From: Clostridiaceae bacterium
Lineage (GTDB): Bacteria; Bacillota; Clostridia; DSM-8532
Assembly (NCBI GenBank): GCA_012727625.1
Contig: JAAYGP010000186.1
Coordinates: 1 to 5,590, forward strand
Reading direction: 5' to 3'
DNA length: 5,590 bases
Below, piece after piece: positions 1 to 5,024 of the stretch; position 1 is the stretch's first letter, and each line of letters opens with the position of its first letter. A model generated the notes under the pieces. That model saw only the letters and a program-made list of their open reading frames with translations. It had not been told where the DNA came from and made no database searches. Position numbers and translations under genes: made by a program.

Positions 1-679
1 CATATGCAATCATATACAGGAAGAAAACCTCACCATTCTGCTTTTTCCTTTTTCTGAACCACAATAATATAAATAAAGCAGCCAGGTTCCACAGTGATTC
101 ATAAAGGAAAAGCGGGTGAACCGGAAGATTTGGATCAACACCTTTAAACCCTTCAACAGCTATTGTGTGTTTTATTATATCCCCCGTCATTCCCCAGGGA
201 AGATCAGTATTCGGACCAAAAAGCTCCTGATTTACGAAATTGCCCCATCTCCCGACAACCTGTCCCAAAACAAGGTATACTACTATGTGATCAAGAAGAT
301 GTAAAGTGTTAATCTTTTTGCGCCTGCAAAACAGGTAAATTGTTATTAAACCCAGTATTATTCCGCCATATATCGCCAGGCCCCCGTGCCATATTTTATA
401 TATTTCACTAAGATTGGCAGAATAATATTTCCAGTTGACAATAACATAAAAGAGCCTTGCTCCCAAAACTCCAATCGGCACGGTTATGAGTATAAGATCA
501 ATCATGTGATCCTGGTTTAAATCATATTTGGGAGCATTTTTTATAACCCCTGCAACTACGATTAAAAAAGCCAAGGCTGTTATAATACCGTACCAGTGTA
601 CCTGAAAGATTCCTATTGAAAATATGACAGGGTCCAAATCAATGTGTATTCCTAAATTCGGAAACTCAATATAATGCAT
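1..679 (-). CDS. lgt: Prolipoprotein diacylglyceryl transferase Lgt (3' end cut by window)
   Basis: Lgt transfers the diacylglyceryl group of phosphatidylglycerol to the lipobox cysteine of prelipoproteins, the first step of lipoprotein maturation in the cytoplasmic membrane. The frame is open from the start to base 2 (226 codons) with no stop, so the C-terminal part, including the region of the last conserved arginine, lies outside the window. Numbered from the ATG at 677-679, the N-terminus reads MHYIEFPNLG, HGGLAIYGG falls at about 98-106, the family signature GRWGNFVNQE at about 143-152 (Arg144, Asn147, Glu152), and HPLFLYES follows near 190-200. Several hydrophobic segments separate these, as expected for a multi-pass membrane enzyme. 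Catalytic His and Arg equivalents are present. An ATG two codons upstream (683-685) is also in frame, but the ribosome binding site favours the inner one. The gene follows the M16 pair on the same strand across a 75-bp gap. Confidence 0.96.
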   Translation of the reverse strand, partial: MHYIEFPNLGIHIDLDPVIFSIGIFQVHWYGIITALAFLIVVAGVIKNAPKYDLNQDHMIDLILITVPIGVLGARLFYVIVNWKYYSANLSEIYKIWHGGLAIYGGIILGLITIYLFCRRKKINTLHLLDHIVVYLVLGQVVGRWGNFVNQELFGPNTDLPWGMTGDIIKHTIAVEGFKGVDPNLPVHPLFLYESLWNLAALFILLWFRKRKKQNGEVFFLYMIAY

Positions 680-686
680 TTTCATA

Positions 687-692
687 CCTCAC
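687..692 (-). promoter_or_regulatory. lgt ribosome binding site that decides the start
   Basis: On the minus strand GTGAGG lies 7 nt before the ATG at 677-679 but only 1 nt before the in-frame ATG at 683-685. Normal spacing therefore picks the inner ATG as the real start. The outer one would add only Met-Lys. Confidence 0.6.
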
Positions 693-707
693 ATTCTATA
701 TATTTTT

Positions 708-739
708 AATATACAGGCGTCGCCACCTGTATTCGTCAA
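708..739 (-). promoter_or_regulatory. Candidate lgt promoter with long 20-nt spacer
   Basis: Minus-strand TTGACG (734-739, 5 of 6 to the sigma-A -35) and TATATT (708-713, 5 of 6 to the -10) are separated by 20 nt, longer than the usual 17. The start of transcription would lie near 700, giving a leader of about 20 nt before lgt. Long spacers with a dyad inside are typical of promoters activated by MerR-family regulators; the dyad described at 711-732 fits that arrangement. The assignment is by eye and no regulator gene is present in the window. Confidence 0.4.
711..732. repeat. Perfect 7-bp inverted repeat inside the lgt promoter
   Basis: ATACAGG (711-717) and CCTGTAT (726-732) are exact reverse complements separated by 8 nt. 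The dyad fills most of the -35/-10 spacer of the candidate lgt promoter and reaches into its -10. It could be an operator. It could instead form a hairpin 23 bp beyond the ymfH stop, but no T-run follows on the minus strand, so a standard intrinsic terminator is unlikely. Confidence 0.5.
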
Positions 740-754
740 GCCGTGAAAAGGGAC

Positions 755-2038
755 CTATTTGGAGTCATTTAAAGGCCAGATAATTGAAAGCGACGGCTCC
801 TTTGAAAAATGTTCCTTCATCACTGTCCGGACATCCTGTATGGTTAATTCCTCATATAGCTTTGAATGGTCAAAATAATTGGCTCCTTTAAATTGCAATG
901 GAATAAACTCATAGGATATATTTTCCGGAGAATTGAGACTCCGAATAAACCTGCCCTCATGAGATTTCCTGATCCGGTCAAAGCTGCTCTCATCGATCCC
1001 CTCTTGTTGCATTTTCATTATTTCTTTTTTTATTATTTCCGCCGCTTTGTACGGATCTTTCGACTGCCCACCCAGGGTAGTAAAACCAAAATCACCCTCG
1101 AGGCTGACATCGTAGCCAAAGTTTTGGTTTATTAAGCCCGCGCTATATAACTGATTATACAACAGTGAGCTTCTTCCAATCAATATCGACAAAATTATTT
1201 CAAGGGAAACTTTCCTTTTTATAAGATCGAAACCTGTAACTTTGGAATTATCCTTAATTCCCATCAGAAACTGGGGCATTGAGACTGCAAGCTTTTTTTC
1301 AACCAGTTTTTTATTGTGATTTACGGGCTCATCATTAAAAATTCTCTCAATTTCTCCAGGGTCCTCCCTGCCCTTAATTTCCTCTTCGACAATTTTAACT
1401 ACTGTTTCAGGCTTAATGTCACCAACTGCAAGAACTACCATATTGGACGGATGATAAAAGGTATTGTGGCAGACGTATAACGTTTCCTTTGTAATTTTCG
1501 AAATGCTGTCAATTGTTCCCGCAATATCAATTTTCACAGGATGATTTACATATAGTGCATCCAGCAAATTAAAAAAGACTTTCCAGTTTGCATTGTCCTC
1601 ATACATTTTTATTTCCTGTCCTATAATACCCTTTTCTCTTTCAACACTTTCGTCGGTAATATAGGGACGTTGAACAAAATCCAGGAGTATTCTCAGATTT
1701 TTTTCGAACCGGCTCGTACAGGTAAACAGGTAAACGGTTTGAGTAAAACTGGTATAGGCATTGGATTCCGAGCCAAGTTTAATAAACTTTTCCATGACAT
1801 CCCCGTCTTTCTGTTCAAACAGCTTGTGCTCCAGAAAATGTGCAATTCCATGCGGTACATGGGTTTTTTCATTGCTTCCCGGAATTATGAAAGTATTATT
1901 TATTGAACCGTAATATGTTGCAAAAGTCGCATACACTTTTTTATAGCCTTTTTTAGGAATAATAAACACTTTAAGACCGCTTGCGTGATCATATTGATAA
2001 AGTTTTTCTCCAATTCTGCTATACTCTGTTGTTTTCAT
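755..2038 (-). CDS. ymfH: M16 zinc peptidase, YmfH-like, catalytically intact
   Basis: This 427-residue protein is an M16 (pitrilysin/mitochondrial processing peptidase-like) metallopeptidase. The inverted zinc motif HFLEH is at residues 67-71. The third ligand is probably Glu142, with Glu135 seven residues before it, in VEREKGIIGQEIKMYED. YHPSNMVVLAVGD (about 195-207) ends the first M16 domain. LIGRSSLLYNQLYSAGL (about 286-302) matches the C-terminal M16 domain. Wording and length (about 430) closely match Bacillus YmfH, which is annotated as associated with EF-P 5-aminopentanol modification; its substrate is not known to me and cannot be read from the sequence. The open frame begins at 2071, but the ATG at 2036-2038 is preferred because AAGGAG lies 11 nt upstream of it and the outer ATGs lack one. 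No signal peptide is seen, so it is probably cytoplasmic. It overlaps the end of the upstream M16 gene by 20 bp, which suggests translational coupling. Confidence 0.9.
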   Translation of the reverse strand: MKTTEYSRIGEKLYQYDHASGLKVFIIPKKGYKKVYATFATYYGSINNTFIIPGSNEKTHVPHGIAHFLEHKLFEQKDGDVMEKFIKLGSESNAYTSFTQTVYLFTCTSRFEKNLRILLDFVQRPYITDESVEREKGIIGQEIKMYEDNANWKVFFNLLDALYVNHPVKIDIAGTIDSISKITKETLYVCHNTFYHPSNMVVLAVGDIKPETVVKIVEEEIKGREDPGEIERIFNDEPVNHNKKLVEKKLAVSMPQFLMGIKDNSKVTGFDLIKRKVSLEIILSILIGRSSLLYNQLYSAGLINQNFGYDVSLEGDFGFTTLGGQSKDPYKAAEIIKKEIMKMQQEGIDESSFDRIRKSHEGRFIRSLNSPENISYEFIPLQFKGANYFDHSKLYEELTIQDVRTVMKEHFSKEPSLSIIWPLNDSK

Positions 2039-3356
2039 CGGTATCGCCGCTCCTTTCCGCATTACCGGCATGCAGGGATGTCAGAAAATAAATTGTGTCC
2101 GGTGTTATTTTTTCCGATATTCTTATTACGTCCTCTTTGCCAACTGACATAAGATTTTCATAAAATTCATTGATATTCTCATCAATTCCGGCCAAATGCC
2201 GGCTAAGGTAAAAATCAACCATTCCCTCCTGGCTGTCCTGCATTATATTTAAACCTGTTTCAAAGCTTTTCCTTGTTGATTCCATCTCCGCATCAGAAAT
2301 ATCGCCTTTTTTGATTGCTTCAATTTGGTCCAGGATAATCCCCTCAGCTTTTTCCCTGTTTGCTATATCTATACCGCAGCACGCCACCAAAAGGCCTTTA
2401 TACTTTTCCAGCATGGAAAAAGCGCTGTATGCAAGGCTTTCCTTTTCCCGAACATTCCTGAAAAGTTTTGAATGTACCCCTCCGCCTAAAATTCCGTTAT
2501 ATATTGCCAAAGGAAAATAGTCCGGGCTGTCTGCACCAATTTGAGTTCTTAATCCGACGCACAGCTTCCCCTGGCTAACGTCCATAGGTTCCTCAATTCT
2601 TAAAGGCTCATTTCTCTTTTTGTCTACCTGAGGTTTCTCAAGGGGTTTTATATTATGTCTATTGATTGAATCGAATTTGTCTGCAAATCCGTTAAGTTCC
2701 TTTTCGCTGACATCGCCCGAAATATATACAAAAGCAGGATATTTTTCAAGGATATCATTGTAAGTTTCCATAAGGTCAGCTACTGTTAAGGCTTTGGCCG
2801 TTTCTTCATCCCCATCCTCGTATACCTCAAAAGGCTCACCTTTACACATTTCTTCCATGCATCTGCTAATCGCATAACTCATTTTGTTGTTGACACGGCT
2901 TCTGATTCTTTGTATCAGATTTTCCCTTTCCTGATCAAAATACTCTTTTTTGAAGCTGCCATTATCAAGCATGGGTTTTGTTATAACCTCCAGAAGCAAA
3001 TCTGACGCTTCTTCAAACAGTCTTGTCCTGTCTGCAGTAAACCTGTCGGAAACAAAACCGGTGCGAAACCGAATCAGCTGTGTTTCACCTTTTTTGCCAA
3101 CGGAAACACTCATATCCGCGCCGTACAGTTCCTCAAGCCTTATGGCAAGTTCCATCTGGCCAGGGTAATTTTTGCATCCTCTTTTTAATATGTGAGGAAT
3201 AAGCGCGTTAATGGTCGCCCGTTTCTTATCCAGACCGGTTGCAAAAATTACATTCAGGCTTATGGTCTTAAACTTTTCTGAATGAATGTGAAAAAAAGAT
3301 ATACCATTCTTTTCGCGGATTTTTACAGCGGTCATAATATCTTTTTCCTTTTCCAT
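2019..3356 (-). CDS. ymfF: M16 peptidase homologue, YmfF-like, zinc site lost
   Basis: The product is 445 residues with the two-domain M16 fold but no HxxEH. By hand alignment with the downstream partner, HFLEH becomes HILKR (His55, Lys58, Arg59) and the third zinc ligand becomes Arg150 in FDQERENLIQR, so three of four key residues are basic and catalysis is not expected. The C-terminal domain is well kept, with GGGVHSKLFRNVREKESLAY at about 291-310, the glycine-rich and substrate-contact region of M16 proteins. The inactive/active arrangement resembles the alpha/beta subunits of mitochondrial processing peptidase and the AlbE/AlbF or YmfF/YmfH pairs, so a heterodimer with the next gene is likely. 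The ATG at 3354-3356 is chosen because AAGGAAG lies 9 nt upstream. A TTG at 3396-3398 extends the frame but has no good site; an ATG at 3333-3335 is a weaker alternative. It has no signal peptide and is probably cytoplasmic. Confidence 0.87.
   Translation of the reverse strand: MEKEKDIMTAVKIREKNGISFFHIHSEKFKTISLNVIFATGLDKKRATINALIPHILKRGCKNYPGQMELAIRLEELYGADMSVSVGKKGETQLIRFRTGFVSDRFTADRTRLFEEASDLLLEVITKPMLDNGSFKKEYFDQERENLIQRIRSRVNNKMSYAISRCMEEMCKGEPFEVYEDGDEETAKALTVADLMETYNDILEKYPAFVYISGDVSEKELNGFADKFDSINRHNIKPLEKPQVDKKRNEPLRIEEPMDVSQGKLCVGLRTQIGADSPDYFPLAIYNGILGGGVHSKLFRNVREKESLAYSAFSMLEKYKGLLVACCGIDIANREKAEGIILDQIEAIKKGDISDAEMESTRKSFETGLNIMQDSQEGMVDFYLSRHLAGIDENINEFYENLMSVGKEDVIRISEKITPDTIYFLTSLHAGNAERSGDTDENNRV
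2050..2055 (-). promoter_or_regulatory. ymfH ribosome binding site inside the ymfF 3' end
   Basis: Minus-strand AAGGAG sits 11 nt before the ATG at 2036-2038, slightly far but the only good site near the possible starts. It lies within the last codons of the upstream gene, so ribosomes finishing that gene would pass straight over it. It argues against the in-frame ATGs at 2060-2062 and 2069-2071. Confidence 0.5.
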
Positions 3357-3365
3357 ACTTTTTAT

Positions 3366-3372
3366 CTTCCTT
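3366..3372 (-). promoter_or_regulatory. ymfF ribosome binding site
   Basis: Minus-strand AAGGAAG lies 9 nt before the ATG at 3354-3356. A second purine stretch, AAGGAAAAAG, precedes the in-frame ATG at 3333-3335, so an alternative start seven codons downstream cannot be excluded. Confidence 0.55.
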
Positions 3373-3417
3373 TCCTCGGTTTTCGCCGGGTATACCAATC
3401 TGTTTATTAATTCCCAA

Positions 3418-3439
3418 TAAAGTATTATTTGATACTTTA
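3418..3439. repeat. Perfect 8-bp inverted repeat upstream of ymfF
   Basis: TAAAGTAT (3418-3425) and ATACTTTA (3432-3439) are exact reverse complements with a 6-nt gap, centred about 72 bp before the ymfF start. Size and symmetry suit a dimeric regulator's operator. It does not match the Fur, PerR or TnrA box consensus as I recall them. AT-rich composition raises the chance of coincidence. Confidence 0.45.
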
Positions 3440-3446
3440 CAATAGT

Positions 3447-3461
3447 TTATCATAATCCGAT
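3447..3461. repeat. Direct repeat copy 1
   Basis: TTATCATAATCCGAT matches the copy at 3516-3530 at 14 of 15 positions. The two starts are 69 bp apart. On the minus strand the unit reads ATCGGATTATGATAA, upstream of ymfF. Confidence 0.5.
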
Positions 3462-3498
3462 ATAATGTATATAGCTAAAAACGGACAGGCTGCATATA

Positions 3499-3526
3499 GA
3501 TTGTGTTGGCAGCTGTTATCACAATC
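3499..3526. repeat. 28-bp interrupted palindrome with co-centred CAGCTG core
   Basis: Outer arms GATTGTG (3499-3505) and CACAATC (3520-3526) are perfect reverse complements, and the palindrome CAGCTG (3510-3515) has exactly the same centre. Counting the linkers, 11 of 14 base pairs are symmetric. It lies in the middle of the divergent region, so it could act on either gene. As RNA the two linker G-T mismatches could pair as wobbles, so a hairpin is also possible. Confidence 0.5.
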
Positions 3527-3530
3527 CGAT
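3516..3530. repeat. Direct repeat copy 2
   Basis: TTATCACAATCCGAT differs from the copy at 3447-3461 by one base. Its left part is also the right arm of the 28-bp palindrome at 3499-3526, so one site could serve two kinds of recognition. Confidence 0.5.
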
Positions 3531-3583
3531 GTTTTTATATGGTTAAAATTATAAATATGGAATAAGACATCAGAAATGAACCC

Positions 3584-3598
3584 CGGGTTTAAAACCCG
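3584..3598. repeat. GC-capped 7-bp inverted repeat
   Basis: CGGGTTT and AAACCCG are reverse complements around a single central A. The site lies 40 bp upstream of the candidate -35 of the GGDEF gene, a suitable place for an activator. The four G-C pairs stand out in AT-rich surroundings. No T-run follows on either strand, so it is not an obvious terminator. Confidence 0.4.
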
Positions 3599-3637
3599 AT
3601 AACCTTGGATTAACATCAACTTCTTAAACAACGTACT

Positions 3638-3665
3638 TTGCTATTGAATTACTTTTTTATATAGT
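3638..3665 (+). promoter_or_regulatory. Candidate promoter of the GGDEF gene
   Basis: TTGCTA (3638-3643) and TATAGT (3660-3665, 5 of 6 to the -10 consensus) are 16 nt apart, placing the transcript start near 3672 with a leader of about 23 nt. An overlapping alternative is TTGAAT (3644-3649) with TATATA 18 nt further on. The short leader leaves no room for a riboswitch if this is the promoter used. Confidence 0.4.
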
Positions 3666-3679
3666 AATATATAAATTCC

Positions 3680-3686
3680 GGGAGGT
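3680..3686 (+). promoter_or_regulatory. Strong ribosome binding site of the GGDEF gene
   Basis: GGGAGGT lies 8 nt before the ATG at 3695-3697. It is the best Shine-Dalgarno match in the window and fixes the start of the diguanylate cyclase gene. Confidence 0.75.
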
Positions 3687-3694
3687 TATTTCGA

Positions 3695-4882
3695 ATGTTT
3701 TACCTCAGTCTGGAAAACCAGATCCACTTGCTGATTATTATAGCATTTTCATCGTATATCTATTTTTCAACCTTTGCCATAAAACCGTCATTATCCTTTA
3801 TTAAGCATTTTGGAACTGCGTTTTTTACTCCCCTGATATTAAGTGTTATGTCCTTTTTGTCCTTGAATAAGGAATATGCGTCTTCATATCTTTTCTTTGC
3901 GGAGTTTATTTTAATAACATCCTTGCTTTTTATACTTCTGGTTGAAAAAAGCGGGGATTTCTCCCTACTTATTTTCTTCCTTTTGTATGCGCTTCCTTTG
4001 GGAGTTGTAATATTGAATTTGAACTTCGATTCATTCAACAGATCTCCTGTTTTTGATCTTGTTCTGTCATTGTATCTGGGTATAATTGTGATTATTATTC
4101 TATCCTGTATATTTCTTAAAAGGTACAGGCGAATATATCTTTATCTGGGTCTTTTCCTCATATCTTCATCACTTTTGGTCGTTCACCTCACTAAGAACAG
4201 CAACGCGTTTATTGCGCCGGCATTGAAGATTTCAGGCTACATTTTCTTTTCATACTTCTTTTACCGCTCTACATATTTTCAGCTTGAAAAATCAAATGAC
4301 ATAAAAACAGCACAGCTGAACAGGATTAACCAATCCTTGCAGCAGGAAGTCGCAAGACGTGTGGAGGCAATTGAACGTTCAAACCGCAGGCTTATTGAAA
4401 AAAATAAAATTGATGAGCTTACGGGTGTTTATACCAAAAAAACAATTCTTGGTTTTATTGATGATACAATAAGGAAAAAACCCGATAAGGAATTGTCCAT
4501 TCTTATGTTTGATATTGATAATTTCAAACAGATAAACGATACCCATGGTCATTTAACCGGCGACAAATGTCTTAAAAACCTGGTCAGCATCGCCAGGAAC
4601 ACAATACGAAGTGATGATGTTTTGGGACGGTTTGGCGGGGATGAGTTTTTAATTATTATGCATGAAACAAACAAGGTTAAGGCTTACCTGGCTGCAGAGC
4701 GATTCCGAAAAAAAGTTGAAACCACAAATGATCCCCACTATACTGTTTCCATCGGCGTTGCTTCATATCCGTCCGACGCAGAAAATGTTGGTGAACTGAT
4801 TAAAGCTGCTGACAAAGCATTATTCATGTCAAAGGAAAACGGGCGTAACAAGGTGTCCTATCATGGTCAGGAACAAGATTAA
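3695..4882 (+). CDS. Membrane-anchored GGDEF diguanylate cyclase
   Basis: This 395-residue protein should make c-di-GMP from two GTP. The first 195 residues are strongly hydrophobic, with about seven likely membrane segments (roughly 10-28, 38-56, 64-84, 88-108, 118-142, 147-165 and 171-192), and no known sensor domain that I recognise. Residues about 197-238 are charged and helical, a probable coiled-coil linker that would pair two subunits. The GGDEF domain follows: DELTGVYTK at 240-248, FDIDNFKQIND at 272-282 with metal-binding Asp273, and GGDEF at 314-318 in the active form. RSDD at 305-308, five residues before GGDEF, is a complete RxxD inhibitory site, so product inhibition is expected. 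VSIGVASYPSD (351-361) and ADKALFMSKENGRNKV (372-387) complete the domain. There is no EAL or HD-GYP part. It is a single gene divergent from ymfF and convergent with gatB, with its own promoter, so the signal it senses cannot be inferred from context. Confidence 0.95.
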   Translation: MFYLSLENQIHLLIIIAFSSYIYFSTFAIKPSLSFIKHFGTAFFTPLILSVMSFLSLNKEYASSYLFFAEFILITSLLFILLVEKSGDFSLLIFFLLYALPLGVVILNLNFDSFNRSPVFDLVLSLYLGIIVIIILSCIFLKRYRRIYLYLGLFLISSSLLVVHLTKNSNAFIAPALKISGYIFFSYFFYRSTYFQLEKSNDIKTAQLNRINQSLQQEVARRVEAIERSNRRLIEKNKIDELTGVYTKKTILGFIDDTIRKKPDKELSILMFDIDNFKQINDTHGHLTGDKCLKNLVSIARNTIRSDDVLGRFGGDEFLIIMHETNKVKAYLAAERFRKKVETTNDPHYTVSIGVASYPSDAENVGELIKAADKALFMSKENGRNKVSYHGQEQD

Positions 4883-5024
4883 GAGAGCATCCGGGTTATA
4901 AAGTGATATTTATTGTATTAATTTCAAGCCCGTTTCAATAGCTTCCGCTCAGCGTCTGTCCTTTTCCGGACAATTCCGGGTTAATCCTCACGATGTTTCC
5001 ACAGCATGCCTTATGAGCATTCTG
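4883..5024. other. Convergent gap with alternative short hairpins
   Basis: These 142 bp lie between the stop codons of the GGDEF gene and gatB and hold no gene. Two overlapping inverted repeats share bases: TGTCC/GGACA (4957-4961 and 4968-4972) and CCGGA/TCCGG (4966-4970 and 4975-4979). Only one could form at a time. Neither is followed by a T-run on either strand, so they are poor intrinsic terminators, though one may serve both genes weakly. Confidence 0.45.

Larger units (their letters stand above)
3357..3694. other. Divergent intergenic region between ymfF and the GGDEF gene
   Basis: This 338-bp AT-rich stretch separates two divergently transcribed genes and holds no convincing gene. It contains, from left to right, an 8-bp perfect inverted repeat, a pair of 15-bp direct repeats, a 28-bp interrupted palindrome, a short GC-rich inverted repeat, and the promoter and ribosome binding site of the GGDEF gene; each is listed separately. 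No strong sigma-A promoter for ymfF stands out. One weak minus-strand candidate is TTGGGA (3412-3417) and TATACC (3389-3394) with a 17-nt spacer, which would give a short leader. A 64-codon minus-strand frame at 3437-3631 has no ribosome binding site I trust and no recognisable sequence, so it is not called. Confidence 0.7.

Noticed and set aside
116..304. 62-codon plus-strand frame at the left edge
   Set aside because: It lies wholly opposite lgt, whose frame translates to clear Lgt motifs, and has no ribosome binding site or recognisable sequence.
711..732. Intrinsic terminator after ymfH
   Set aside because: The stem is only 7 bp with an 8-nt loop, and the minus-strand sequence after it is A-rich rather than a T-run.
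3357..3398. TTG start at 3396-3398 for ymfF
   Set aside because: The nearest purine stretch is about 13 nt away and weak, while the ATG at 3354-3356 has AAGGAAG at 9 nt; the added 14 residues do not resemble the family N-terminus.
3268..3453. 61-codon minus-strand frame overlapping the ymfF start
   Set aside because: Most of it overlaps the 5' end of ymfF in another frame, and its composition is lysine/arginine-rich out-of-frame reading.
3437..3631. 64-codon minus-strand frame in the divergent region
   Set aside because: No convincing ribosome binding site, no recognisable protein, and it is crowded with dyads and repeats that look regulatory.
3541..3694. c-di-GMP riboswitch before the GGDEF gene
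   Set aside because: I looked for the GEMM-type core with its conserved GGGCA..CAAA and tetraloop-receptor elements and saw none; the CGGG/CCCG hairpin alone is not enough.
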